Assembly: GCA_019925795.1 (NCBI GenBank)
Contig: CM034311.1
Location: 17,490,926 to 17,554,925, forward strand
Length of the DNA stretch: 64,000 nt
Source: Dendrobium chrysotoxum
Taxonomy: Eukaryota > Streptophyta > Magnoliopsida > Asparagales > Orchidaceae
Reading direction: 5' to 3'
How positions within the stretch are numbered: the stretch's first letter is position 1; each line of letters opens with the position of its first letter. Of the stretch, positions 11,460 through 23,100 are shown one piece after another. The notes below the pieces were generated by a model. That model made no database searches. It was given only the letters and a program-made list of their open reading frames with translations, and was not told where the DNA came from. The position numbers and the translations under genes were made by a program.

Positions 11460-11745
11460 TTCTCACCATGCTACGAGAGCGTATATAGGGTCTTCAAAAG
11501 TACCTGTACGAAGAACACAAGTGGCTTTCCCCATAATGCTACGAGAGTGTGTATAGGGCTCACCCACCTCATCGTATGTGTCGCACCGAGCTCCCTCCTG
11601 TCATGCTATGAGAGCGCGTATAGGTGGATCTCCTGTCCGTCACAAACATCAAAAATGGGATTTTAGGTGATTACCCTCCTCGTCGTAGGCGTAGCACAGG
11701 GTTTCCTCCCACTGTGCTATGAGAGCGCGTATAGGGGGTATTCCG
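11460..11745 (+). repeat. GCTACGAGAGCGTATATAGGG repeat units
   Basis: The motif TGCTAYGAGAGYGYGTATAGG occurs at about 11468, 11531, 11602 and 11716 (spacings 63, 71 and 114). Between copies there are related CTCATCGTAGGCGTAGCAC-like stretches. It appears to be a decayed tandem repeat leading into a pyrimidine-rich segment. Confidence 0.55.
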
Positions 11746-11898
11746 GTCCGCCATAAACAGTAAATGTGGGGTTTTCTGAGTTTTAGAAGTTATACCTGTG
11801 TGGGGACGTTGACGACGGTGGGAATGAAAATTATAAAGTGTACGCTAGAAAATCCCACTTCTTTTCTCTTTTTTGTTTTTTTAAAACCCTTCTTTCAT

Positions 11899-12009
11899 TT
11901 CTCTCTCTCTCTCTCTCTCTCTCTCTTGAAATATTTCTTTTTTTTTTCTTTTTCTTTCTTTTTTTTTGAACTCTTCCTCCCTTTCTTTTTTTTGCTTTTT
12001 TTCTATATA

Positions 12010-12043
<34 letters not shown>

Positions 12044-12212
12044 TGGTATTAATACTAATATTATAATTGAATTATTATTATACTATTACTATCATATAAC
12101 ATTAATAACATCATTAATAAATGATAATAGTAATATTATTAGTAATAACATAAATAGTAATGTAATATTAATACTATCATTAATGTCAATAATAATTAAT
12201 ACTAACACTAAT

Positions 12213-12266
<54 letters not shown>
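11899..12266. repeat. Microsatellite cluster: (TC)n, (AAT)n, (AT)n
   Basis: CT dinucleotides run at about 11899-11926, poly-T/CTTT from 11935 to 12000, AAT triplets at about 12008-12042, ATT/AAT-rich sequence to 12200 and AT dinucleotides at about 12218-12266. Long open frames here translate simple repeats only. Confidence 0.9.
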
Positions 12267-12268
<2 letters not shown>

Positions 12269-12843
12269 CAAATAGAGAGAGGGAGAGATCTGGACAGGCC
12301 CTGAAGAAGAGGACTGGACGGGTGTAGGCGATTGCTTGCGACTTGAGGAAGAAGAAGTTGTAGGGGGAGTCGGGTAGGTGGAGTCGGTAGGTGAGAGGTC
12401 CGATTGGGCTTGGTGTCCGCTGGCCTTGAGGAGGAAGAGGCACAAGCAGTCGGTAATGGAGCTGGGGTTCGACTGGAAGGCGTCGGGCACGAATTTGGTA
12501 GGCGAAGGAGAAGAGGTCCGGGGTTTGTAGCTTAGAAAAGGTGGCGGGATTCAGCTGTAGGGGCTTCGGTTGCATGTAAGGTTATGTCGGATAGAGGGTT
12601 GAGAGCATCGGCCTGTGTGTGGGCTTCAGAGGTTGAAGAAGGCAGTGGCTTGGGTTCTTGTGCGTGGGAAGGAGAGGTCAAGGGCTATGGGAGCTTCCGA
12701 CTAGATTAGAGGGCTTGCGAGAGGTTTTGCGAATGGAAGAGATGAGCGAGAGGAAACCGAAGGCTTCAATTCCTTCTCCTTTTATTAACGCAAAATGGAC
12801 TGAGCTTTAGGTGAGATCGCACATGTAGGAGTGGGCAACTACA
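12267..12843 (+). mobile_element. Probable LTR 3' portion (plus orientation)
   Basis: GC- and purine-rich sequence ends in CTACA at 12843, immediately followed by a primer-binding-site-like TTCGGCGCCATCTGTAG. This matches the minus-strand site at 6351-6364. The left edge of the LTR is not recognisable because of the microsatellites. It holds no coding sequence. Confidence 0.35.
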
Positions 12844-12862
12844 TTCGGCGCCATCTGTAGAG
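12844..12862 (+). other. Candidate primer-binding site
   Basis: TTCGGCGCCATCTGTAG follows a CA dinucleotide LTR end and resembles the gypsy-type TTTGGCGCCGTCTGTGG. The downstream 700 bp has no readable gag, so the element is broken. Confidence 0.35.
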
Positions 12863-13600
12863 CGATAATTACTATAGTTGCAGCAGGATTTGATGGGATT
12901 TCGGCAGGATTTACTTATGGGCATAACAGGTAATAATTTTAGCCATTTTTTATATATTATTTTCTTCTTCCTTGGCTGTAGCATAGAGGTCAACAAATGC
13001 CCCTCAACAAATGTAGTATGCGTCTAAAGTGAACCACATTTGTTGCAAGCTTATTGACCCTCTAGATCCCTAGATATTTGCTCTGGATGTCACATAGAAG
13101 TTTTCATTTGGTGGTTCTCCAAAAGCTTGTTTGGATGTCACACTGAGAGTTTGATTTCTCAGATCTCCAATAATCTATCTCTGTGCCTTCATAGATCTTT
13201 AGATGCACTTGTATATAATAATATGATTAGCACGTTGGCTCTAGTCAAGTAGAGATGCATAAGAGAGTGATAGAGTACTTCATAATCTGATCCCTAGAGT
13301 ATTACTTCGTAGATTGACGATAGTAGGTACCATTGCCATCTTATGCTCTTCTTTTTCCACCACCGTCACTTTAGTTTCTAGCATATTTATAACTGCTCAA
13401 CATGTTTTTCTTTCGCAATCATGTATAGATGTAATATTTCTATTGTATATTGCTGATATTATTTAAGATTTATCTGAATTTTATAAATTCATCAGCTGGT
13501 GGGACTTTGATGTCTCTTGTACTGATTGTATCTTGCTCAAATTATACTTTTTGCTAATTGCACATTCAGTTTACGGAGGATCTTCCATCCTTCCCTCCTT
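12863..13600. other. Non-coding spacer of retroelement character
   Basis: Short direct duplications are visible (CAACAAATG at 12990-13020; GGATGTCACA near 13085 and 13133). No open frame with a recognisable motif is present. Confidence 0.3.
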
Positions 13601-13621
13601 TAGCTGCATTCTAGCATAAAA

Positions 13622-15240
13622 TTTTGAATATTTATTTGGGAATCTCAGCATGCGGTGTGATATTGACCCAAATAAATATTTAAAATGCCACCAATCTTCA
13701 GGAACATTTGTAGATGTCATTCAGGATATTTTTTTGTAGCTTTAAATTGAGTCCTGAGATTTTGGTTCCTTCTGCCATATACTTTATGTTGCAGACATTG
13801 ATGGAGAATTACCTGATTTGTCTTCACTGACTTGTCAGGTGGTTTTTATACCTTCTTCCCTATGCTTCATGCTTTGGCGGGCTTAACGAAGGAGCAAATA
13901 TCGACGAACTAAACTCGTTAGGTTTATACTTAAGTCGGTGGCAAAAAGTCATCAGTCTAGAGCTTTATGCATAACGGACTTGTTGATGACAGAATCATCT
14001 TAGTTCAATGATAGACTTTACATAACTTTAGGATATTTTCCTCGGTCCTTTTCTTTGTGCTTTGATGGACCTATTGAAAAAAATTCCTTCGATCCTCACT
14101 TTGTGCTTTAGGGATTTGTTGAAGAATTGCAGGTTTCAAATTTAATCAATAGTATCAAATATAGATAGTATCTTGATCCTTAACTAATTGAGAAGACTTC
14201 AATATGAGTGACTTGAGTTTGTCAGATTATGTGACCTAAGATTTGATAGCTCTTCGTCCTCTGGTTGCTGAAAAGGGGGTTCCTCTAGTGCGGCCTTTCT
14301 AATAGCGTGTTGAGTAGACGGAGCTGCTAGCGATCCGGCCATATTTGGGCTTATTGGATCCAACCTCTTACACCTATTCAAGCTTCAGACTGGAGCTATA
14401 GAAAATGTGCTTCCCAATACTGATTCAACTGAAGTTGATAGATTTAGAGTCCTCCTTTATGGTTAAAGATTAGGAGCCTATATACATTCAGTAGTTGCTC
14501 GTGACTACTCCTTCTCACTGGAACTTTGATTCTCTGGTGATCAATTAGGAGAATTGGTATAATATGATCACTTGAACTTGCCAAGTCAAATTAGCCTTCG
14601 TACTTCATACAGTCCCTACTGACGGGTTGACGAAGGGGGGGTTCCACTACTACGGCCTTTCTTATGGCGTGTTGAGTAGACGGAGCTGCCAGCGATCTAG
14701 TCATATTTGGGCTTGTTGGATCCGACCTCTTACATCCACTCAAACCTTAAGCTTCAGGCTGTTGAAAGACTTTAAGCAGCTCCGGCTCGACTTGGTAGAG
14801 TGCGTAGTTATAAAAGTCTCTTTCCTAACTTTTTCTTTGTACATTGAAGAAGGTGGTGTCCTAAAATTTTGGAAGATCATAAGCATATATTTTAAAAAAG
14901 AATTCGTTGCATCCTTCTCTTTTGAAAGAATATTTGTGTTGATGCTTTTAAATATTTATTCCTGAATCTCAGCATGCAGTACGATGTCAACCCGACTAAG
15001 TATTTAAAATGCCCCTATTTTACAGGGCCATTTTAGAATAGAATAAATTTAAAATTTTGATATTTTAAATATTTATTTAGGGATCTCGACGCGTAGCATG
15101 ATATCGCTCCAAATAAATATTTAAAATGGCCCTGTCTTGTAGAGAGATTTTAAATAAGCTTGTATTTTGAGGTTTTAAATATTTATTTAAGGATTTCAGC
15201 ACGCGGTGCGATGTCGATCCAAATAAATATTTAAAATGCC
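13622..15240. repeat. Four copies of a conserved stem-loop repeat
   Basis: Copies lie near 13622-13685, 14943-15010, 15057-15126 and 15171-15236. Each has a left arm TTTTAAATATTTATTT, a loop resembling GGGATCTCAGCACGCGGTGCG..GTCGACCC and a right arm AAATAAATATTTAAAA. The arms are complementary over about 16 bp, and the inner GCAC..GTGC can pair again. The last three copies are about 115 bp apart. They lie beyond the 3' end of the Tat-type pol gene on the minus strand, so they are probably in its 3' untranslated region or LTR. Confidence 0.75.
14272..14761 (+). repeat. Direct repeat pair of about 120 bp
   Basis: 14272-14391 and 14633-14761 are close matches, sharing CGGCCTTTCTWATRGCGTGTTGAGTAGACGGAGCTGC, CATATTTGGGCTT.TTGGATCC and AGCTTCAG. 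The spacing is about 360 bp. No coding function is evident; the pair is probably part of the retroelement non-coding region. Confidence 0.65.
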
Positions 15241-17463
15241 CTCAGTCTTATGGGAGATTTTGAAATGTATTCTTTCTACACAAGAGAATTTTAAAACATA
15301 AATATAGGCATGCATTAATAAATATGCACATAACACTTTAATCAGTATATATTACATTGAACATGAAATTTTCATGCATGATACTTCTTTAAATATCGAC
15401 CGTTGATTGGCGGCATAGGCCTCTGACCGTCCAGATCGATCAACTGATAAACTCCTCCTTGATACCCCTTCTCGATGACAAAGGGGCCATCCCAGTAAGA
15501 TACAAAATTTTCATTGATTTTTCAGTGTGGGATGATTGGCATTCCCAGCACTATGACCAATTCACCTTCTTGAAATGATCAACGGCGCACCATTCGATCA
15601 AATAATTTGGCCATTCTTACCCGATAGATTTCCAAATCTTATTGAGCTTGCAGTCTAATCTCGTTGAGCACATCGAGCTCTTCCATTCTTAGATGAACAT
15701 TTTATTATTGCGTGAGATCATGGTGGATAACTACTCGTAGTGATGGTAGCTCGATCTCTACTGGCAACACTGTTTCAAATCCGAACACCAGTAAATAATG
15801 AGTGGCTTTGGTTAATATTTTGTAAGTTGTACGATACGCCTACAGTGTTTTTACCATCTTCGTATGCTATTCTTTTTTATTCTTAGTGAGAATTTTCTTC
15901 AACAATTTCACTAGCGTCTTGTTGAAGGCCTCCGCCAAGCCATTTGCCCTTAGGTTATATAAGGATGAATATCACTAATCGATCTTGTGTCGGTCGACAA
16001 ACTTATATATTTTTGTACTTTTGAAAGCCATACCATTGTCTGAGATTATGCGGCATGACACACCGAATCTATAGACACCATTATGGATAAAGAAATTGAT
16101 CACATGCTCGGATGTGACTTCCTTGAATGGAGCCGCTTCTATACACTTAAAAAAGTAGTTTATCGCTGCCAGAATAAAGCGATGTCCCACTGAAGACAAC
16201 GGATCTATCAACCCGATTATATCTGTACCCTAACATTCAAATGGCCAGGATGTTATTGTTGGATGTAGTGGATTTGGTGGCTGATGTATAACATTACCGT
16301 GGATGTGACACTCATGGCACCTTTTGGCATGATCAATATAATCCCTCACCATTATCGGCCAATAATAACTCATTCTCTTAATTTTAGCAGCCATCTTGGA
16401 CCTGATTGATGCGCTCCATAGAGTCCTTCATGGACTTCTGCTACCACTCGATCAGCTTCCTTGGTCCCTAGGCACCTTAGCCATATCTAATCAAAAGCCC
16501 ATAAATACGTGTCATTAATAAATGCGTATCGTAATGCTCTTTTTGGATTTGTGCGGCTATAAATTTTTTTGTCAAGTTCATTTTCTTTGAAGTAGTCAAT
16601 GAATGACTGCCTCCAATCATTCTCTACTTCAATATATAAGCAATGCCACCATGATTCGGAAGCTTGACTAGTTTTACATCTCTTGGCTATATGATATCCT
16701 TTTAGATAATTTTCCATAATGATCTAATAGAGAGGTTGAGGGCCAATCAAAATTGTATCTCACTGGCTTGAATCCGGTTCTTCTTCTGCCTTTGGGAATT
16801 GTAACAGAGTGGGCTCCAAGACCTGATGGGTGTAAACTCCAATGAATATAGGCCTCTCCTCATTAGTATTCGCCATTTCCTAAGCCAATTTGGCCAAGTA
16901 ATCTGCTTTGGCATTCTGTCCTCGGGGAACTCGAGCTATTGTAACATTTGGCACCTGCTTTAGGAGCTCAAGAGTTTGCCGGTGGTAATGGGCCAACTCA
17001 AGCTTACAAATCTTGTAAATGCCTAAGACTTAATTTATCACAAGTTGAGAGTCGCCGAAAATTTAAAGATTTTGAATTATGATATTGATCGCTATCTTGA
17101 GTCCTACTATTAGAGCTTCATACTCAGCCTCATTATTAGTCTGAGGTTCAGTTAAACTGAACGAAAATCTCATTATGCCTCCTTCATGTGCTATGAAAAT
17201 AAGGCCGACATCGGCTTGGGCTCTTACAATATTTAGAGGTTGAGCATGTTTAATCGACGATGCCCCATCGAAATACATCTCCCAAAATTATAATTTCTCC
17301 TCTTCCTCGACCTGCATGATTTGCTCGTCGGGCAAATCATCGTTGAGTGGAGAATCTGCCGGGATAGGATATACGGTGAGAAAATCTGCTAAGGCTTATC
17401 ATTTCATCGCCTTTTGTGGCATGTACGTGATATCAAACTGTAGTAATATTACTGTCCACCTGG

Positions 17464-17980
17464 CTAGATGACGAAAAATTATTAGGTGCGGACGCCGGAA
17501 GTAGCTCTACGTCCGGACTCCACTAGAATGGCGCCATGTAGCGACCCGAAGACCCGGCGATCCGTTTCGTCGAGAGGTTCAAATGATGCACGTGCGGTAT
17601 TACTGAAAAATTACTCCGATATTACTCGGTATTACCAAAGAATTACTCGGTATTACCTATGAATTACCTAGGTATTACCTAGGAATTACTAGGTATTACG
17701 GAAGAATTACTCGGTATTACTTATGTATTACTCGGTATTACCTAGGAATTACTCGGTATTACCAAAAATTACTCGGTATTACCGAAAAAAATACTCGGTA
17801 TTACTTAGGAATTAGTCAAAAAAGGGCAGGTTTTTTTAATTTTTCGCGTCCAATCCGGGTCGGGTCGTCGGGCCAAGCGGAAGTTTTAATAACACGTGCT
17901 AAATACGTGGCGCCATTCTAGTGAAGTCCGGACGTAGAGCTACATCCGGTGTCCGCACCTAATAATTTTTCCTAGATGAC
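17464..17980. mobile_element. Mutator-like MITE (499 bp) with perfect 9-bp target duplication
   Basis: The element is 17473-17971. Its 64-bp terminal inverted repeats begin GAAAAATTATTAGGTGCGGA and agree at 61 of 64 positions. It is flanked by CTAGATGAC at 17464-17472 and 17972-17980, a 9-bp duplication diagnostic of Mutator-like transposition. It encodes nothing and contains an ATTACTCGGTATTACC array. It sits in the RNase H region of the Tat pol gene, so it inserted after that element. Its ends resemble those of the large MULE at 32.65-41.98 kb, suggesting shared mobilisation. Confidence 0.92.
17595..17815 (+). repeat. ATTACTCGGTATTACC tandem array inside the MITE
   Basis: About 11 degenerate units of 17-21 bp alternate ATTACTCGGT and ATTACC(TAGG/AAA)AA. 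Several junctions contain the palindrome CCTAGG. The array fills the centre of the 499-bp element. Confidence 0.85.
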
Positions 17981-19600
17981 ATGTCAATGCTGGTCTTATC
18001 ATCAAGAACTTCAACAGATTGATCTTTGATATCAACGTAATTTTGTGTGACAACATATAGTAGCAGAGCTTCTGAACTGCAAAAATCAACACTAGATAAT
18101 GCTTCTCGATAGGAGAATAGCATATCTCTACTCCAATTAATCTCTGACTGATGTAATAGAGTGCATTCTCTTTATCTTCTTCATTATTTTGGATCAATAA
18201 TTCTCCGAGGGACTTTCTAGTGCTGTCGTATACAATATAAGAGGCTTTCCTGGAATTGGCACCATGAGAATAGGTGGATTCAACAAGTATCTTTTAATAC
18301 TGTCAAACGCTTCCTGGCATTCTGCATCCCATTTAAAGCGGACATCTTTCTTTATTAACTTTGAAAATGATTGGCACTTACCCGATAGATTCGATATGAA
18401 TCGCTGAATGAAAGCCAGTTGTCCTTGTAAAGAGCAAAGTTGATGGAGGTTCCTTGGAGGCGGCATCTCCATGATGGCCCTAATTTTATTTGGATCGATC
18501 TTGATTCCTCGATGGCGAACTACGTACCCCAAAAATTTCCCTAAGGATACCCCAAATGTACACTTGATGGGGTTCACCTTTGGATCACATTTTTTTATCC
18601 TCTCGAACACTATCCTCAAGTCATTAAGGTGATATTTTCAATCCATGCTCTTAACAATAAGGTCATCTACATAACACTCGACCTTCTGATGTATTAATTC
18701 ATCAAAGATACGCGTCATTACGCGCTAGTAGGTGGCACCAGTATTCTTCAGGCCAAAGGGCATAACCGTGTAGCAAAATATGTCGATGGGCGTTCTGAAC
18801 GATTTGTGATTTTCATCTTCAGGTGCCATCTTGATCTGATTGTAGCCCGATGATCTGTCCATAAATGAGAACATTTCGTAGTTGGATGTATTATCCACCA
18901 ATAGCTCTAACACTGGGAGCGAGAAGTTGTCTTTTGGATATGCCTTATTGAGGTCCTGAAAGTTAATACATACATGAATCTGACCATTCTTCTTCTTCAC
19001 AAGGACGATGTTGGCAATCCTATCAGCATATTTTCTTCTCAGATAAAGCCCGCTTTTATGAGCTTCTTGGTTTCAGCAATCACCTATTCTTCAATCTCTA
19101 ATCTCAAATTTCTTAGAGCTTATTTGAAAGGCACCGCATCAGGTTTGATGGCCAATCTGTGAACCACTACATCAGGGGATAAGCTAAGCATCTCAGCATA
19201 TGTCCAGGCAAAGTAATCCCTGAACTCACGGAGAAGCTCTTTTATTTCTTCCACTTGATCTTCTGATAAAAGAGCACTAATGAAGGTTAAGCGATGGTCC
19301 TCCTCAGTCCCCAAGTTAATTTCTTTTAGTTCATCCATAGTGGTCATTTGTCCACCATCTTCAAGTTCTTCAAGTGCAGGCTTGGCTTCTATGGGCTGAT
19401 CATCATAGTCATCAACTTTGTAAATTTCCACATCATAATTGCCATCGACTTTAACTTCCCTGCATGTGATAGCTCGGCAAGTCTCCTTTTAAGGGTATTT
19501 TTGCACGATAAATCCGAGACCCCTTTTTACAAAAGTATCCTTCTTCTACAATGAGTGAGGATTTCTTCGATATCAGATGCTCAGGCAGAAACAAACTTGT

Positions 19601-20198
19601 TGTTTGGAGGAACAAGTTTTACCTCGCCTTTGTTTAATTATTATTAGGATGAAGATCTTATTTAGATTACAAAACTAGATAAACCTCAAGGCAACTTAAT
19701 TTAATTTTACTACTCAAGCTGTAGGGCAATTCAGATTTCGACAAGCAGCAACAAGTATTAAGACAACTGCATCCTACTTCCCCCAAATCCTTCATAAACA
19801 ATAGAATTTAAGCTTAGTTTGAGATAACTTTTCTGCTTTCAAAAAAAAATTATACTAAAGAACTGTTTTAAAAAAGCAGTAAAAAACTATCAAATTAAAA
19901 CCTGCAAAGATGAAAGTTTAAAAGTGACTGGCCAAAAAAATTAAATAGGCACTGCAAAGCAACTCCAAATGGAAGCCAATAGACTACCAAGCTTAGGTTC
20001 AACAAAAATAAGGTTAGTTAATGCATGCAAGTACTTTAGATTAATCAATTAAAATTATACAGCAGGTACCTCAGATTTGATCCAAACTTACGAATAATCA
20101 TTGGAATTTCTACAGAAGTTTTTGTGCAAAAAGACTGGATGATCTCCCAGATGATTTACAAATGAACAGAACTAGAAGAAAACCACCCATGCGGTATG
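19601..20198 (-). other. 3' flank / untranslated region of the importin gene
   Basis: This AT-rich sequence lies between the importin stop codon and the truncated gypsy element. It should hold the importin 3' UTR, but no polyadenylation signal can be assigned with confidence. Confidence 0.4.
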
Positions 20199-23100
20199 TC
20201 ATTCATCGAGACCATAGTCCTCGCCAAAGTACTTGTCAACAAGTGTGTTAGCCATAATCCTCATCTCCTCATTCTCATGAAATTGAAACCTTTCCATGGC
20301 ATCAATCCCATCCTCCAATTCAACAAGCTTTGGACCTTCTCCATTGGGCATTCCCCGCATGACCTTCAAGCAATTGCATTGATAAAAAAGAAAGTTAATT
20401 ATTCCTGTGAGAGATGCTAGCATATCAAAAATTCATGTTTCTGATCTTATTATCCCCCCACTGCTTCATAGGAACATTTTGGTCAGAAAGGCTTGAAAAC
20501 TAACTCGTCTCTGACACTCTTTAAACGAGTAGCTAGCAAACCATTCTACTGAAATCATCCTACGGTAAAAATAGCAGTTCCCTAAGGTTTTCATCATTTT
20601 ACCTGGTGCACACTGCTGAGATGGGGCTTTTGCACCGTGGGACAAATCATTCCAAAACTAAGATAAACTGCTGCTGGATTATCCCTAACCACTAGGTTTC
20701 CATTGTCAGCAAAACAAGTACATGGAAAGTGCCAGAGATGAGCTTCCCATATTATGGTACAGGCTTTTCATAGTCATAGATTCTCTCACAAATTTTCTGA
20801 AATCAAATATTTTAAGGAGTGATGGAAAATCTTAAGGTTTATTAGAGAGTTGCAAAATATAATATGATCCCCCACCATATTTATTCATATGTTCATATGA
20901 TAGGGAGACCATAATCCGACCAAATTATTCGATCATCCCTTCTTATTTCACTGCATGCCCGCATAAATAGGGGTGATGAAAATACCTGCAACTCAAAAAT
21001 TGCAGGATGCTGTAGTCAAGTCAAAACTGACATAGACTTGTTTTAGTCAACTTTCAAACTACGGTGCTTGGTTCCATTTCAAGTCAATTTAGAGCCAATG
21101 ATTGTTGGGCTAAGCCAGCTCAAAATTATTACAATTATTTAAGCTAGATGTATAGTATAGCTAAAACACAAGTTGATAGATTGGCAAGTGGTTTTGTAGC
21201 CCTTCGAAAAGGACGGATTCTATCCCTCCCTCCAAAAAATGTTAACTTCCATGTCAAGTCAACTCATAATTGAATTCAAGAAGGCTCGGAATTGAGTGAT
21301 TTTGGGTTGAGAAAATTTGATTGTTAATTAAATCAGTTTTGAGTAAAACTACCCCAAGTCTAATTCAGCTCATTATCAGCCTTACCCTAACCTGGACTTC
21401 TATACAATAAAGAATGAAAGTACGGAATTCCAATGTTGACTCTTCTTGCACTAGTCTTGCAATCCAGAATGAGAGATGAGATCAATATATAGCAGAAGAA
21501 AGTTAAAGTAAACCAGCAGTAGAAACAGTACTGCATAAAGGATACAAGAGGCAGAAAGTGCTAAGGCAAATATTCCTCACCAGTTCCAGGAATTGAAGAC
21601 CCAACCTTGCAGCCTCAACATCAGGAGATCTAACTAGGTTTAAAAACCCTGGAAGGCAACCATTGTTGACAAGTGAAACTAAATTGTTGACAATAATGTC
21701 TGGCTGCCGAACACCATCTCCAGGGCTAACACAAAGGTTGCCTAAGACAAATGCCACTTCCTTCCTGATGTCAAATGGTGCAGATGAAAGAAGATCTAGC
21801 AAAAAGGAAGCAGCCTCACTCGAAAACACCAACTCCTTGTGCTGCAATGATCCTGCCGATATGTTAGAGAGCACCCAGGCGGCCTCCTAAACCATTTAGC
21901 CAAAAAAATTCCGTGAGGAAACAGAAAAAAAAAACAACCAGAAAAAGTCTTCATATGAAAGAAGAACCTTTTTCAATGCACGGTTCTCACTCTTCAAGCA
22001 CTTGACTAAAGCTGATATAGCTCGATCTGAAGGTCACAAAGTGTTAGTTTACATTCAAATGAACCAAACATCACCCGGTCAGATGAGGTGCATGATGAGC
22101 ATACCTGTGATGTCCTGCCCAACGATGAGAACAGCACTAATCACGTAATCCGCACCAGCTATAAGATTACCCAGGCTGCGAAGTACCTACAAACAACAGT
22201 CATCGTTTACAAGTAAAGCATCCAATGATCCCTTATTCCAGTTCTTTTAACGCATACAGAACTGAAAATTTTGGGTAGATAGTTTACAACCAAATTACAT
22301 TACAGAAATATCAACATTGTTTTTAGCCAAATTGTGTCACAACACCGTTGCTTAATATTTATGCAAAAATAAGATAACAATGCAGTGTGAAATAATGGTG
22401 AGATAAAAGTTGACACCTAGAGACAGGGTTAAAGGATATCATCTGTTGGCCATGATCTTATTTTTATTACCTACCCAAACAACTGATCAGCATTCATGAT
22501 TCATTTAAAAACAAAAAAAAAAGGATAAGCACGTAATCACATTGGAGGATGGTATAACTCATCCCAGCAAGGCATGTCAATGGATTTCAATTTCAATACT
22601 AAATGGCATTTCACAGTTCATATGGGCAAGACAATGAACTTGCTTATTGATAAATTTAGCTATAAAACTACCGCACACATTGATGTCAAACAAGTACCGG
22701 AATGAGCAGTTGCAAATTGTCTGACGCTGCTAACCTTCCAATTAAAAGTGGAACCGCTTCACTTTTTGCTAGCACATGAAGGGCATATTCTGAAAGTGCT
22801 GTCAGATAAACGACAACCCATGCTACTTCTGTTGCTAATTCATTATCCCTAAACATGTTTGACAAATCAGTCATTTAACTATCATTTAAAATGTTCTCAA
22901 AGCACTACGGATAAGAAAACAAGCAAGAGAATGAGGGCATAAGAATCCTTGAAACTTTATTAGTAAGGAAATGGTCAATACATTAATGCAATAGACAAAG
23001 TTCAACTATCATGAAGTATTAATCATGTTCGTGAAGAAACAAAACCAGGAAAGAAATGTCCACAAGTGAAATATTTAGCAATTTACAGATGTGAATTCCA

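Larger units (their letters stand above)
15375..19600 (-). pseudogene. Ty3/gypsy pol polyprotein, Tat-type, with stops and an insertion
   Basis: Read on the minus strand from right to left, the domains come in gypsy order. A PR-RT linker lies at 19600-19120 (FRDYFAWTYAEM). Reverse transcriptase spans 19060-18250, with VCINFQDLNKAYPKDNF, the active site CYVDDLIVKS near 18660-18690 and GKFLGYVVRHRGI. A first RNase H follows (LGALLIQNNEEDKENALYY, to about 17980). A second, archaeal-type RNase H (MYFDGASS..NNEAEYEALIVGL, 17278-17060) precedes the integrase core (16230-15950, IISDNGMAFKS) and a C-terminal WDGPFVIEK..GRYLKKYHA block near 15480-15375. Two RNase H domains are typical of the Tat lineage. 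Several stops and frameshifts, plus a 499-bp insertion at 17473-17971, make it inactive. No 5' LTR is visible; the element is truncated next to the importin gene. Confidence 0.85.

Noticed and set aside
12092..12575. Minus-strand open frames of about 130 codons
   Set aside because: Half of each is translated (AT)n repeat (Ile-Tyr runs); the remainder lies in an LTR-like GC segment without motifs.
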